Source: Roseateles sp. SL47 (GTDB lineage Bacteria > Pseudomonadota > Gammaproteobacteria > Burkholderiales > Burkholderiaceae_C). Taken from it: a stretch of 64,000 nucleotides of DNA. The stretch lies in NCBI RefSeq assembly GCF_026625885.1, contig NZ_CP113068.1, positions 5,084,001-5,148,000 on the forward strand. The letters are read 5' to 3'. This document shows positions 10,442 through 19,011 of this stretch, piece after piece. The number at the start of each line of letters is the position of its first letter. Position 1 is the first letter of the stretch. The notes under the pieces were generated by a model. It saw only the letters and a list, made by a program, of their open reading frames with translations. It ran no database searches and was not told where the DNA came from. Position numbers and translations under genes: made by a program.

Positions 10442-11644
10442 ATGTCCCTGTTCGCCGCCGTTGCCATGGCCCCCCGCGACCCCATCCTGGGGCTGAACGA
10501 GCAATTCAATGCCGACCCCAATCCCAACAAGGTGAATCTGGGCGTGGGTGTTTATTACGACGATAACGGCAAGCTGCCCCTGCTGGCCTGCGTGGCCGCC
10601 GCCGAGGCCCAGATGCTGGCCGCCCCCAAGGCGCGCGGCTACCTGCCCATCGACGGCATTGCGGCCTACGACCAGGCCGTGCAGGGCCTGGTGTTCGGCG
10701 CTGACTCCGACGTGGTGAAGAACAAGCGTGTGGCCACTGTCCAGGCCCTGGGCGGCACCGGCGGGCTGAAAGTCGGCGCGGATTTCCTCAAGCGACTCAA
10801 TCCGTCGGCCAAGGTGCTGATATCGGATCCGTCCTGGGAAAACCACCGCGCGCTGTTCACCAACGCCGGCTTCCCGGTCGAGACCTACCCCTACTACGAC
10901 GCCGCCAACCGCGGTGTGAACTTCGAAGGCATGCTGGGCGCCCTGAAGGCCGCCCCGGCGGGCACCATCGTGGTTCTGCATGCCTGCTGCCATAACCCCA
11001 CCGGCTACGACCTCACCAGCGCCCAGTGGGAGCAGGTGGTGGAAGCGGTCAAGACGGCCGGCCTGGTGCCCTTCCTGGACATGGCCTACCAGGGCTTTGG
11101 TGAAGGCATTGCCGAAGACGGCGCCGTGGTGCGCCAGTTCCTGGCCGCCGGCCTGGACTTCTTTGTCTCCACCAGTTTCTCCAAGAGCTTCTCCCTGTAT
11201 GGGGAGCGGGTTGGCGCACTGAGCGTGGTTTGCAGCACCGCTGAAGAAACCACCAAGGTGCTGAGCCAGCTCAAGATCGTCATCCGCACCAACTATTCCA
11301 ACCCGCCCACCCACGGCGCGCAGGTGGTGGCCACGGTGCTGTCCACCCCGGCGCTGCGGGCGCAGTGGGAAGAAGAACTGGGCGGCATGCGCGTGCGGAT
11401 CCGCCAGATGCGCGAAGCGCTGGTGCAGGAACTGAAGGCCGCCGGCATTACCGAAGACTTGAGCTTTGTCACCCGCCAGAAGGGCATGTTCAGCTACTCC
11501 GGCTTGAACGTGGAACAGATGCAGCGCCTGCGCAACGAGTTCGGCGTTTATGGCGTGGACTCCGGCCGCATCTGCGTCGCCGCACTCAACAGCAAGAACA
11601 TCAAGGCGGTGACCACCGCCATTGCAGCGGTCAAGAAGATCTGA
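10442..11644 (+). CDS. aromatic/aspartate amino acid aminotransferase
   Basis: 400 residues. Class I PLP aminotransferase of the AspC/TyrB group. It transfers amino groups between aspartate or aromatic amino acids and 2-oxoglutarate. Seen: GVGVYYDDNG, the HNPTG motif at about 184-188, D213 in FLDMAYQGFG, PLP lysine K248 in STSFSKSFSLYGERVGAL, and the substrate-carboxylate arginine in SGRICVAALN. The sequence does not separate TyrB-like from AspC-like specificity. It is divergent from uvrB, a placement I know from many Burkholderiales. Confidence 0.95.
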   Translation: MSLFAAVAMAPRDPILGLNEQFNADPNPNKVNLGVGVYYDDNGKLPLLACVAAAEAQMLAAPKARGYLPIDGIAAYDQAVQGLVFGADSDVVKNKRVATVQALGGTGGLKVGADFLKRLNPSAKVLISDPSWENHRALFTNAGFPVETYPYYDAANRGVNFEGMLGALKAAPAGTIVVLHACCHNPTGYDLTSAQWEQVVEAVKTAGLVPFLDMAYQGFGEGIAEDGAVVRQFLAAGLDFFVSTSFSKSFSLYGERVGALSVVCSTAEETTKVLSQLKIVIRTNYSNPPTHGAQVVATVLSTPALRAQWEEELGGMRVRIRQMREALVQELKAAGITEDLSFVTRQKGMFSYSGLNVEQMQRLRNEFGVYGVDSGRICVAALNSKNIKAVTTAIAAVKKI

Positions 11645-11665
11645 CCCTTCTCCTCGCCAGTCAGA

Positions 11666-11699
11666 TCGGGGCTGGTCCGCCATGGCGGACCAGCCCCGA
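11666..11699. repeat. perfect 34-bp palindrome after the aminotransferase gene
   Basis: Starting 22 bp after the aminotransferase stop there is an exact 34-bp palindrome (17-bp arms, no spacer) that reads TCGGGGCTGG... and is centred on CCATGG. No T-run follows, so it would be an atypical terminator. The arms resemble the isc-operon hairpin in style (GGTCC/GGACC next to GGC/GCC). The rest of the 368-bp gap (11645-12012) holds no gene that I can support. Confidence 0.85.
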
Positions 11700-11944
11700 C
11701 GACCGTCTGGGGGGCTCTTCTGGGCCATGTCGCACCCGCTCGGGGGCCCTGCAGGACCATTCGGGGGCCAATCGGGAGCCACTTGGGGGTCCGTATCGCC
11801 AACCGACACCGCCTGCCCCGCGCCCTTGGATGGTGCGTTTTCGATGCTTGTGTGACGAAAAACCCCTTCTGACGCGTTCCGGTGCCTCACCATGCGCGCG
11901 GATGTCGCATTGGAGGCGGACACTGAGCCGGTCGCCACCCTAGA

Positions 11945-11962
11945 ATTGCTGCATTGCACAAT
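11945..11962. promoter_or_regulatory. possible PhaR-like site upstream of the PHA depolymerase
   Basis: About 50 bp upstream of the depolymerase start lies an 18-nt stretch with outer ATTG/CAAT dyad ends and a TGCATTGCACAAT core. TGCA-rich dyads of this type are bound by the PHA-responsive repressor PhaR in Ralstonia and relatives. A TAGAAT (11941-11946) overlaps its left end and could be a -10 box. The inner positions of the dyad do not match, so support is weak. Confidence 0.25.
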
Positions 11963-12012
11963 GTCGGGAGCGCCGCTCCCAGGTCCACCGCTTTTTCCGT
12001 AGGGGTCGCCAG

Positions 12013-13326
12013 ATGCTTTATCAGCTCTATGAAACCCAGCGCGCGCTGATGAGTCCGTTCGCCGAATTCGCGAGCGCTGCCGCCAAGCTGTACAGCCATC
12101 CGCTGTCACCGTTCTCCCACATGCCTGCGTCGCAGCGCCTCTCTGCCGGCCTCGACCTGATGCACCGGCTGGCCAAGGAATACGAGAAGCCGGAATTCAA
12201 CATTCCGTCGGTTCAGGTCGACGGCGTGGATGTGGCAGTGCAGGAACTGGTGGCCCTGGAAAAACCCTTCTGCCGCCTGCTGCGCTTCAAGCGCTACAGC
12301 GACGACGAGACCGTCCTGGCCAAGATGAAGTCCCAGCCGACCGTGCTGGTGGTGGCCCCGCTGTCCGGCCACCACTCCACGCTGCTGCGCGACACCGTCA
12401 AGCAATTGCTCAAGGACCACAAGGTCTACATCACCGACTGGACCGACGCCCGCATGGTGTCGCTGAATGCAGGCCCGTTCCATCTGGACGACTACATCTT
12501 CTATGTGCAGGACTTCATCCGCCACGTTGGCGCCGATTGCCATGTGATCTCGGTCTGCCAGCCCACCGTGCCGGTGCTGGCCGCCATTTCGCTGATGGCC
12601 AGCGCGGGCGAGACCACGCCCCGCTCCATGACCATGATGGGTGGCCCGATTGACGCCCGCCGCAGTCCGACGTCCGTCAACAACCTGGCGATGAACAAGA
12701 GCTACAGCTGGTTCGAGAACAATGTCATTCACCGGGTGCCCACCAACTATCCGGGTGAAGGCCGGCGGGTGTACCCGGGCTTCCTGCAGCACACGGGCTT
12801 TGTGGCGATGAACCCGGACCGACACCTGACCTCACACTACGACTATTTCCTCGATCTCGTCCGTGGCGATGATGACAACGTCGACGCCCACCGGCGCTTC
12901 TATGACGAATACAACGCCGTGCTGGACATGCCGGCGGAGTATTACCTGGACACCATCCGGACCGTCTTCCAGGACTTCGCCCTGGTGAACGGCACCTGGG
13001 AGGTGGATGGTCAACTCGTGCGCCCGCAGGACATCCAACAGACGGCCCTGCTGACCGTGGAAGGCGAACTGGACGACATCTCCGGCGCGGGGCAGACTCG
13101 CGCCGCGCATGAGCTGTGCAGTGGCATTCCGACGGAGCATCAGCGCCACTACGACGCCATGGGTGCCGGGCATTACGGGATTTTCTCGGGCCGCCGCTGG
13201 CGCGAGAAGGTCTATCCCACCGTCCGCGACTTCATTGCCAAGTACGATGCAGCCCCGTTGCATCAGACAGCCGCGCCCCGGCGCCCGTCCACCCGGACCA
13301 GCCGCCAGCGCCAGACGACCGAGTGA
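12013..13326 (+). CDS. phaZ: intracellular polyhydroxyalkanoate (PHB) depolymerase
   Basis: 437 residues. PhaZ1-type enzyme that degrades native PHB granules in the cytoplasm. It has no signal peptide. The N-terminus ([20 protein letters not shown]) matches the family start. The nucleophile elbow is SVCQP with cysteine C182 in place of the serine of a lipase box, as known for the Cupriavidus PhaZa1 group. Other marks are [14 protein letters not shown] (oxyanion region), TDWTDARMV, and [15 protein letters not shown] with the catalytic histidine. The stop overlaps the next start as GTGA. Confidence 0.95.
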   Translation: MLYQLYETQRALMSPFAEFASAAAKLYSHPLSPFSHMPASQRLSAGLDLMHRLAKEYEKPEFNIPSVQVDGVDVAVQELVALEKPFCRLLRFKRYSDDETVLAKMKSQPTVLVVAPLSGHHSTLLRDTVKQLLKDHKVYITDWTDARMVSLNAGPFHLDDYIFYVQDFIRHVGADCHVISVCQPTVPVLAAISLMASAGETTPRSMTMMGGPIDARRSPTSVNNLAMNKSYSWFENNVIHRVPTNYPGEGRRVYPGFLQHTGFVAMNPDRHLTSHYDYFLDLVRGDDDNVDAHRRFYDEYNAVLDMPAEYYLDTIRTVFQDFALVNGTWEVDGQLVRPQDIQQTALLTVEGELDDISGAGQTRAAHELCSGIPTEHQRHYDAMGAGHYGIFSGRRWREKVYPTVRDFIAKYDAAPLHQTAAPRRPSTRTSRQRQTTE

Positions 13327-13991
13327 ATTCCCTAGCCCTGCAGGCCCTGGTCCATGCGTTGGATCAGGCCTTGCCGCAGACGCAGTGCACGCGCTGCGGC
13401 TATCCCGACTGCCATTCCTATGCCCATGCCATCGCCCACGGCGAGGCCGCCATCAATCAGTGCCCGCCCGGTGGCGTCGAAGGCATCCGCCGGCTGGCCG
13501 ACCTGACCGGCCAGCCGATCGAGCCCCTCAACCCTGAGCATGGGGTGGAGGGGCCGCTGCGCCTGGCCGTGATTGATGAGGACTGGTGCATCGGCTGCAC
13601 CTTGTGCATCAAGGCTTGCCCGGTTGATGCCATTCTGGGCAGCAACAAGCAGATGCATGTGGTGCTGGAAGAAGATTGCACCGGTTGCGAACTGTGCATC
13701 CCGGTCTGCCCGGTGGACTGCATCGCTCTGAAGGAGGTCACCCCGGGCCGCAGCGGCTGGGCCGCATGGAGCCCGGCGCAGGCAGCGGTGGCGCGCCAGC
13801 GATATCGCGAACATGAGCTGCGGGTGGCGCGGCAACAACGCGAGCACGATCTGCAATTGGAGGCCAAGGCCCAGCACAAGCTGGAGCATCTGGAAGAGGC
13901 CTCCCGATTGACCGACCCGGTGCAACTGGACCGCAAGCGCGCCGTGATCGAGGCCGCCCTCGCCCGGGCCCGCGCCAAGCGCGGCGCATGA
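13323..13991 (+). CDS. RnfB-like [4Fe-4S] ferredoxin protein
   Basis: 222 residues from a GTG at 13323 that overlaps the phaZ stop. The frame stays open upstream, but only this start gives the family N-terminus. It contains the RnfB-type four-cysteine motif ([13 protein letters not shown] ... INQCPPGG) at about 20-50 and then two 4Fe-4S sets ([12 protein letters not shown] and [12 protein letters not shown]). The tail is a charged helix. No other rnf/rsx gene is nearby, and it lacks the RnfB N-terminal membrane helix, so it is a solo soluble electron carrier. The link to nth downstream (12-bp gap) is common in Burkholderiales. Confidence 0.9.
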   Translation: MNSLALQALVHALDQALPQTQCTRCGYPDCHSYAHAIAHGEAAINQCPPGGVEGIRRLADLTGQPIEPLNPEHGVEGPLRLAVIDEDWCIGCTLCIKACPVDAILGSNKQMHVVLEEDCTGCELCIPVCPVDCIALKEVTPGRSGWAAWSPAQAAVARQRYREHELRVARQQREHDLQLEAKAQHKLEHLEEASRLTDPVQLDRKRAVIEAALARARAKRGA

Positions 13992-14003
13992 CGGGAGTTG
14001 CCG

Positions 14004-14642
14004 ATGAATCGTGCACAGATCCAGGCGTTTTTCGACATCCTGCGCCGCGCCAATCCCTCCCCGCAGACCGAGCTGGAATACGCCAGCGTCTTTGAACTGC
14101 TGGCGGCGGTGCTGCTGTCCGCCCAGGCCACCGATGTCGGCGTCAACAAGGCGACCCGCCGGCTGTTTGTCGTGGCCAACACCCCGCAGAAGATGCTGGC
14201 GCTCGGTGAAGAAGGCCTGTCCCACCACATCCGCACCATCGGCCTGTACAAGACCAAGGCCAAAAACCTCTATGCCACCTGCCGCATCCTGGTGGAGCAG
14301 CACGGCGGCCAGGTCCCCCGTAGCCGCGAAGCGCTGGAAGCCCTGCCCGGGGTGGGCCGCAAGACCGCCAATGTGGTGCTCAACGTTGCCTTCGGTGAAG
14401 CCACCATGGCCGTGGACACCCACATCTTCCGCGTGAGCAACCGTACCGGTCTGGCGCCTGGCAAAAATGTGCTGGAGGTGGAACAACAACTGCTGAAGCG
14501 GGTACCGGCCGAGTTCATGGTGGACGCCCACCATTGGCTGATTTTGCATGGCCGTTACGTCTGCCAAGCGCGCCGCCCGCTTTGCGAACGCTGCGCAGTC
14601 GTGTCGCAATGTGACAGCGCCCCGATGTCAGGGGCTCGCTGA
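14004..14642 (+). CDS. nth: endonuclease III (base-excision DNA glycosylase/AP lyase)
   Basis: 212 residues from ATG 14004; a GGGAG ribosome site lies at 13993. A TTG two codons earlier is less likely. It removes oxidised pyrimidines and cleaves at AP sites. Seen: LLSAQATDVGVNKATR, helix-hairpin-helix LPGVGRKTANVV with the catalytic lysine, VDTHIFRVSNRTG with the catalytic aspartate, and the C-terminal cluster motif C-x6-C-x2-C-x5-C (CQARRPLCERCAVVSQC). All catalytic residues are present. Confidence 0.97.
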   Translation: MNRAQIQAFFDILRRANPSPQTELEYASVFELLAAVLLSAQATDVGVNKATRRLFVVANTPQKMLALGEEGLSHHIRTIGLYKTKAKNLYATCRILVEQHGGQVPRSREALEALPGVGRKTANVVLNVAFGEATMAVDTHIFRVSNRTGLAPGKNVLEVEQQLLKRVPAEFMVDAHHWLILHGRYVCQARRPLCERCAVVSQCDSAPMSGAR

Positions 14643-14711
14643 GCCCTCGCCGCCTACAATCTACCAATGGCACCAGCGCCACACCGATATTTCTGACGGA
14701 CCCTTGCCACC

Positions 14712-14930
14712 ATGCCCAGCCTCAACGACCTTGTCGATCGTGTGGAACGCCTGCTTGTGCGCCATGAGGAGCTCACACGGACCAACACGCTGCTGGAACA
14801 GCAGGTCCAGGCCCTGACGGTGGAACGCGACAGCCTGCGCTCCCGCCTGGCAGCCGCACGGGCGCGTGTGGACGCGCTACTGGACCGTCTCCCCCTGGAA
14901 TCCACGGACTCACAAAAGAGCGGCACATGA
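14712..14930 (+). CDS. ZapB-like coiled-coil protein (TIGR02449 type)
   Basis: 72 residues, almost entirely heptad-like coiled coil (LVDRVERLLVRHEEL, LLEQQVQALTVERDSLRSRL). Its size, composition and position just before zapA fit the small TIGR02449/ZapB-like proteins found beside zapA in proteobacteria. A role with ZapA at the Z ring is inferred from context. Its stop overlaps the zapA start as ATGA. Confidence 0.8.
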   Translation: MPSLNDLVDRVERLLVRHEELTRTNTLLEQQVQALTVERDSLRSRLAAARARVDALLDRLPLESTDSQKSGT

Positions 14931-15319
14931 AGCAAATGGAAGTCACGATCATGGGCCAGAGCTACCTGCTGGGCTGCCCGGAAGGCGGCGAGGCAGCGCT
15001 GACCAAGGCCGTGGGGCGGGTGGACAAGGAAATGTGTGCCATCCGTGATTCCGGCAAGATCAAGGCGCGTGAACGCATCGCCGTGCTGGCGGCCCTCAAC
15101 CTGGCGTTCTCGCTGACGGACACCGCCCATGGCGCCGACGGCGCAACAGCTGCATCACCGGCATCACCGGCATCAGCGGCATCAGCATCGGCCACGACGG
15201 CAGCGTCCACCGCCGGCCTGTCCTCCAACGGTGACATCAGCCCGGATCTCATACCTGAAATCGACACCTTGATGAAGCGGCTGGATGAAGCCCTTGCTCA
15301 AGATGGGCAACTGCTGTGA
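14927..15319 (+). CDS. zapA: cell division protein ZapA
   Basis: 130 residues. FtsZ-ring stabiliser. The N-terminal ZapA domain shows MEVTIMGQSYLLGCPEG, a KAVGRVDKEMCAIRDSGK helix, and RERIAVLAALNLAFSL. After residue 70 an Ser/Ala/Pro-rich low-complexity linker (about 25 residues) precedes a final amphipathic helix (EIDTLMKRLDEAL). The linker is longer than in E. coli ZapA. Followed by 6S RNA, as in many proteobacteria. Confidence 0.93.
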   Translation: MKQMEVTIMGQSYLLGCPEGGEAALTKAVGRVDKEMCAIRDSGKIKARERIAVLAALNLAFSLTDTAHGADGATAASPASPASAASASATTAASTAGLSSNGDISPDLIPEIDTLMKRLDEALAQDGQLL

Positions 15320-15344
15320 GGGCAGCCGCAGACGCGTAGAATGG

Positions 15345-15530
15345 TTTCTGTCCACCGCGTTCGCGTGAGTTTTATATTTCCTTGAACCGATGCTTTCGCG
15401 AGCAAGGGCTTGGAACATTGCAAGGCTGGTGTGAGCGTCTCGCGTCAGATGAACCCGAAGCTTTGCTGACCTCGCCCACCTGTACCCCTAGGGTTCAGGA
15501 ATGCGACTCACGGTTCGCAGTGGACACCTT
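15345..15530 (+). ncRNA. ssrS: 6S RNA
   Basis: A roughly 185-nt non-coding stretch directly after zapA and before the EVE gene, the standard betaproteobacterial location. The closing stem is clear: TGTCCACCGCG...CGTGAGT at 15349-15370 pairs with ACTCACG...GCAGTGGACA at 15506-15526. Inside it, TCCTTGAACC (about 15379) pairs with GGGTTCAGGA (about 15491), leaving a large central bubble, as expected for an RNA that mimics open promoter DNA and sequesters sigma-70 RNA polymerase. Exact ends are estimated. Confidence 0.85.
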
Positions 15531-15542
15531 TGCGACCTCCCC

Positions 15543-16067
<525 letters not shown>

Positions 16068-16082
16068 AGAGGGCCGGCGGGT

Positions 16083-16114
16083 GAGGCAGCCGGTTCATAC
16101 ACCGGCTCAGCCTC
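16083..16114. terminator. hairpin between convergent genes
   Basis: The 51-bp gap between the EVE gene and the convergent PAS/GGDEF gene is filled by a stem of GAGGC + AGCCGGT paired with ACCGGCT + GCCTC (two-base bulge, 6-nt loop). There is no T-run on either side. It may end transcription in both directions, but this is inferred from shape and position. Confidence 0.45.
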
Positions 16115-16118
16115 GTGT

Positions 16119-17144
16119 TCAACCGCCCAGCCCGAACGGAATCGACGCCAGCACCACTTGATTGCCGCCCCGGCGCTGCGCTTCCTTGACCGCCATTTCA
16201 GCGGCATGCAGCAACTCCTCCTGGCGGGAGGCAGTGTGCGGGAAACTGGCCACCCCCATCGATAGCGACAGCCCCAGGTCCTGCCCGTGCAGCACCACGA
16301 TCTGGGCATGGCATTGCCGGCGCAACTGCTCCATGCGCGCATGGGCCGTCGCCAGCCCCACCCCGGACAACAGCACCGCAAACACGTCTTCACCGATGCG
16401 GCAGGCGGCGTCCATGGCACGGGTGTTGGCCCGCAGCATGCGGCCCAGGCCTTCCAGCAGACGCTGGCGGGCTTCCGCACTCAAAGGTTCGCCGTCGTCC
16501 GCCGGTTGCGCATCCAGGGCGATCAACACCAGTGTGAATTCACGGTGCTCACGGGTGGAGAGGTCAATCTCGCGCAGTAACTGGTCATCGAACTGCGCAC
16601 GCATATAGAGCCCAGACACTTCATCCCGGCCACTGCCCTGCTGCAACTCGCGGCGCATCTGCTCCAGCGCCTTCTGCTGCTGCTCCAGTTGCTGCAAGGC
16701 CCGCTGAAGATGGGATTCACGATGACGCTCTTCGGTCTTGTCGCTCCACAAGGCCATGATGTGCTCGGCACCCAGCGGAATGCGGGTGACCATCACCTCG
16801 CGGCGGCGACCGCCCAGTTCGAGGCGATGCTCCGAACTCACCACGCCGCGCTGCGCCAGCGTGGCCTGCTCGGCGCGGCGCATGGCCTGCACCTCATCGG
16901 CGCGCATCAACTCGTTGTCGGTGGCCCCCACCACGCCCTGCTCCGGCCGATTGAACAGCTCGGACAACGCGGCACTGGCGAACACATAACGCCCCGTGGC
17001 CATGGATTTGATGGTCAGACAGGCGCCCGCAGGCTCCATCAGACTGAGCAAGCCAGCCGCCACAGGCGCTTGGGGCGCCCCGAGGGTGGCGAGCCAGGCG
17101 TCGAAGCTGGCAGGCACAGGGGACGCGGCGGCAGAAAATTCCAT
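16119..17144 (-). CDS. PAS-like protein with degenerate GGDEF domain
   Basis: 341 residues from ATG 17144 (MEFSAAASPV). A PAS-like sensor region spans about 40-150 (GRYVFASAALSELFNRPE, VVGATDNELM). A coiled coil follows (LQRALQQLEQQQKALEQMRREL), then a C-terminal GGDEF-like domain with the entry motif DEVSGLYMRAQFD. The active-site motif reads RIGEDVFAVLL where RIGGDEF is expected, so the second Gly and the Glu are lost. It is probably not a functional diguanylate cyclase and may act as a sensor or binding partner. Upstream lies a 494-bp gene-free stretch leading to rpsU. Confidence 0.8.
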   Translation of the reverse strand: MEFSAAASPVPASFDAWLATLGAPQAPVAAGLLSLMEPAGACLTIKSMATGRYVFASAALSELFNRPEQGVVGATDNELMRADEVQAMRRAEQATLAQRGVVSSEHRLELGGRRREVMVTRIPLGAEHIMALWSDKTEERHRESHLQRALQQLEQQQKALEQMRRELQQGSGRDEVSGLYMRAQFDDQLLREIDLSTREHREFTLVLIALDAQPADDGEPLSAEARQRLLEGLGRMLRANTRAMDAACRIGEDVFAVLLSGVGLATAHARMEQLRRQCHAQIVVLHGQDLGLSLSMGVASFPHTASRQEELLHAAEMAVKEAQRRGGNQVVLASIPFGLGG

Positions 17145-17385
17145 GAGACGGGCCGAGCCAGGATGGGCCTGGCGGTCGAATGGTGGATGAGTGAATGTAG
17201 ATGGCCTGAACAAGCCGGGGCAAGAGCTGACGGCCGCTATTGGCTCCGGCTCCCCCTAAGCTTGGGGCTCCAAATCCTGGCGCGGCCACCCGGGGCGCAC
17301 GATACCATCTCCCCCCAACGCACTTGTTCGCAGTTCGCCGTGAGCGATTTCCGGCGATCTTGCGACCACGTTTTCTGCCATTTGG

Positions 17386-17414
17386 TGGTCAGCCTGAAAA
17401 ATTAAGGCTAGAAT
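17386..17414 (+). promoter_or_regulatory. candidate sigma-70 promoter of rpsU
   Basis: TGGTCA (17386-17391) and TAGAAT (17409-17414) are separated by exactly 17 bp, with an A/T-rich spacer (CTGAAAAATTAAGG) in an otherwise GC-rich region. It lies about 225 bp upstream of the rpsU start, which would give a long leader. The -35 box matches four of six consensus bases. Confidence 0.5.
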
Positions 17415-17513
17415 CCGCGTCTTTGCTGGCAAACCCTGCGCGTCGATTCGGAAGCGGAATCCGGATACTCCGCTTCGAGAGCCCGGCTGAAGGTGGATCA
17501 AAGCCTGCCGTAG

Positions 17514-17567
17514 CACATGCAAATCAAGTGCAAATGCAGATGTAACTGCAAGTGCATGTGTGTGTGT
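17514..17567. repeat. TGCA/TG-rich repeat in the rpsU leader
   Basis: Between the candidate promoter and rpsU, a stretch built from TGCAA/TGCAG/TGCATG units ends in (TG)n. CACATGCA at 17514-17521 and TGCATGTG at 17553-17560 are inverted and could pair across a 31-nt loop. The rest of the gene-free stretch 17145-17638 shows no gene that I can support. Confidence 0.6.
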
Positions 17568-17638
17568 TCTACGTGGCCCCTCCCCTGCAGCAGCGATCCT
17601 TGCGAACACCGAGCGCTATTTGAAGGAATTCTTTTTTC

Positions 17639-17851
17639 ATGACCACCATTCGCGTCAAAGAAAACGAGCCGTTCGACGTGGCCCTGCGCCGCTTCAAGCG
17701 CACCATTGAAAAGCTGGGCCTGCTCACCGAGCTGCGCGCCCGCGAGTTCTACGAAAAGCCGACCGCCGAGCGCAAGCGCAAGAAGGCCGCCGCGGTGAAG
17801 CGCCATTACAAGCGCGTGCGCAGCATGCAGCTGCCCAAGAAGCTGTACTGA
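17639..17851 (+). CDS. rpsU: 30S ribosomal protein S21
   Basis: 70 residues, the standard S21 length. The sequence is clearly recognisable: [20 protein letters not shown], then the RAREFYEKP segment and a highly basic [15 protein letters not shown] stretch. S21 sits near the 16S rRNA 3' end and helps mRNA binding. It is followed by an intrinsic terminator and yqeY, the frequent rpsU-yqeY order. Confidence 0.98.
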
Positions 17852-17964
17852 TGCCGCACCGCTGACGCTGCCCAGTGCCGTCAGCCGCGCCCCTCAGTCG
17901 CTCTTTTGCCGTGGAAGGCGTGGGAACATCGTCCTGACGAGGTTTCAGCGCCTGAACAGCACAG

Positions 17965-17998
17965 AAAGCCCGCGCAGGACGCTGCCGCGGGCTTTTTT
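17965..17998 (+). terminator. rho-independent terminator after rpsU
   Basis: AAAGCCCGCG (17965-17974) pairs with CGCGGGCTTT (17986-17995), with an 11-nt loop that can close further (GCAG/CTGC), and the T-run continues to 17998. It lies 114 bp after the rpsU stop and 44 bp before yqeY. Confidence 0.92.
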
Positions 17999-18041
17999 GT
18001 TTCATGATTCCAACGGAAAGACGTCCAACGGAGAGTCAGCC

Positions 18042-18488
18042 ATGAGCCTCAAAGAACAAATCACCGAAGACATGAAGACCGCCATGCGCGCCAAGGACAG
18101 CGAGCGCCTGGGCACCATCCGCATGCTGCTGGCAGCGGTCAAGCAAAAGGAAGTGGACGAGCGTGTGGTGGTGGACGATGCCACGCTGGTGGGCATCGTT
18201 GACAAGCTCATCAAGCAGCGCAAGGACGCCATCAGCCAGTTCAGCGCCGCAGGCCGCCAGGACCTGGCCGACAAGGAAACCGCTGAAGTGAAGGTGCTGG
18301 AGGCGTATTTGCCGCAGCGCCTGAGCCAGGAGGAAATCCAGGCCGCCGTGGCCGGCATCGTGGCCGAACTGGGCGCCAAAGGCCCGGGCGACATGGGCAA
18401 GGTGATGGGCGCGGTCAAGACTCAACTGGCAGGCAAGGCCGACATGGGTCTGGTCTCCGCAGCGGTCAAGGCGGCTTTGTCCAGCTGA
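18042..18488 (+). CDS. yqeY: GatB/YqeY-domain protein
   Basis: 148 residues from ATG 18042, preceded by a GGAGAG ribosome site; a start further upstream would overlap the rpsU terminator. YqeY family: MSLKEQITEDMKTAMRAKDSERL, then an amphipathic helical bundle and the tail domain with GPGDMGKVMGAVK. The domain resembles the tRNA-binding tail of GatB amidotransferase, but the free-standing protein has no settled role. Located after rpsU as usual. Confidence 0.95.
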   Translation: MSLKEQITEDMKTAMRAKDSERLGTIRMLLAAVKQKEVDERVVVDDATLVGIVDKLIKQRKDAISQFSAAGRQDLADKETAEVKVLEAYLPQRLSQEEIQAAVAGIVAELGAKGPGDMGKVMGAVKTQLAGKADMGLVSAAVKAALSS

Positions 18489-18520
18489 TTCACGGCTTTC
18501 ACACCCTCTCAGGAGTCTTC

Positions 18521-18862
18521 ATGGAACTGACCGTGCAACAACTGACGCAGGACTTCTGCGTTGCCCCGCAGATCACCCCGGAGGTGATGCCTGCACTGGC
18601 CCAGGCCGGCTTCAAGAGTGTGATCAACAACCGGCCGGACTTTGAGGGCGGCCCGGATCAGCCCACCAGCGCCCAGATGCAGGCGGCCGCCGAAGCGGCT
18701 GGCCTGGCTTATCGACATCTGCCGGTGCAAGGCGGCTACCAGAGCCCGGACGAAATCCAGGCCATGCGTCAGCTGATCAACGAGTTGCCCACCCCGGTGC
18801 TGGCCTTCTGCCGCTCCGGGGCTCGTTCCACCAAGCTGTTCGCTGCCGCTTCACAGCTCTAA
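18521..18862 (+). CDS. DUF442/TIGR01244 phosphatase-like protein
   Basis: 113 residues. A small domain related to dual-specificity phosphatases, also found fused to beta-lactamase-type hydrolases (Blh) in sulfide metabolism. It shows INNRPDFEG near residue 35 and the P-loop CRSGARS at 97-103. An AGGAGT ribosome site precedes the ATG. No sulfur gene lies adjacent, so a link to persulfide chemistry is only suggested by the family. Confidence 0.9.
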   Translation: MELTVQQLTQDFCVAPQITPEVMPALAQAGFKSVINNRPDFEGGPDQPTSAQMQAAAEAAGLAYRHLPVQGGYQSPDEIQAMRQLINELPTPVLAFCRSGARSTKLFAAASQL

Positions 18863-19011
18863 CCGCTGCGCCGGCAGGGGAGGACTTTCCCGGACCCGTC
18901 CCGGAAATCCTTCGCGCACCTCTGCACCCTGGCTACAGTCTCCACAGACCGCTTCGCGGTCCGGCAGGATCCCACCTTCGAGGATCCGCCTGGAGACTTG
19001 TCCCAGCCTTG

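Noticed and set aside
8113..10566. Long plus-strand open frame opposite uvrB
   Set aside because: Complement of uvrB codons; His/Gln/Ala-rich composition typical of antisense frames and no family motif.
9467..12109. Very long open frame on the minus strand across the aminotransferase gene and into uvrB
   Set aside because: It is antisense to the clearly conserved aminotransferase and uvrB genes, has no domain signature, and comes from high-GC codon bias.
15501..15542. Upstream ATG for the EVE protein
   Set aside because: It lies within the 3' arm of the 6S RNA closing stem; the ATG at 15543 leaves the RNA free.
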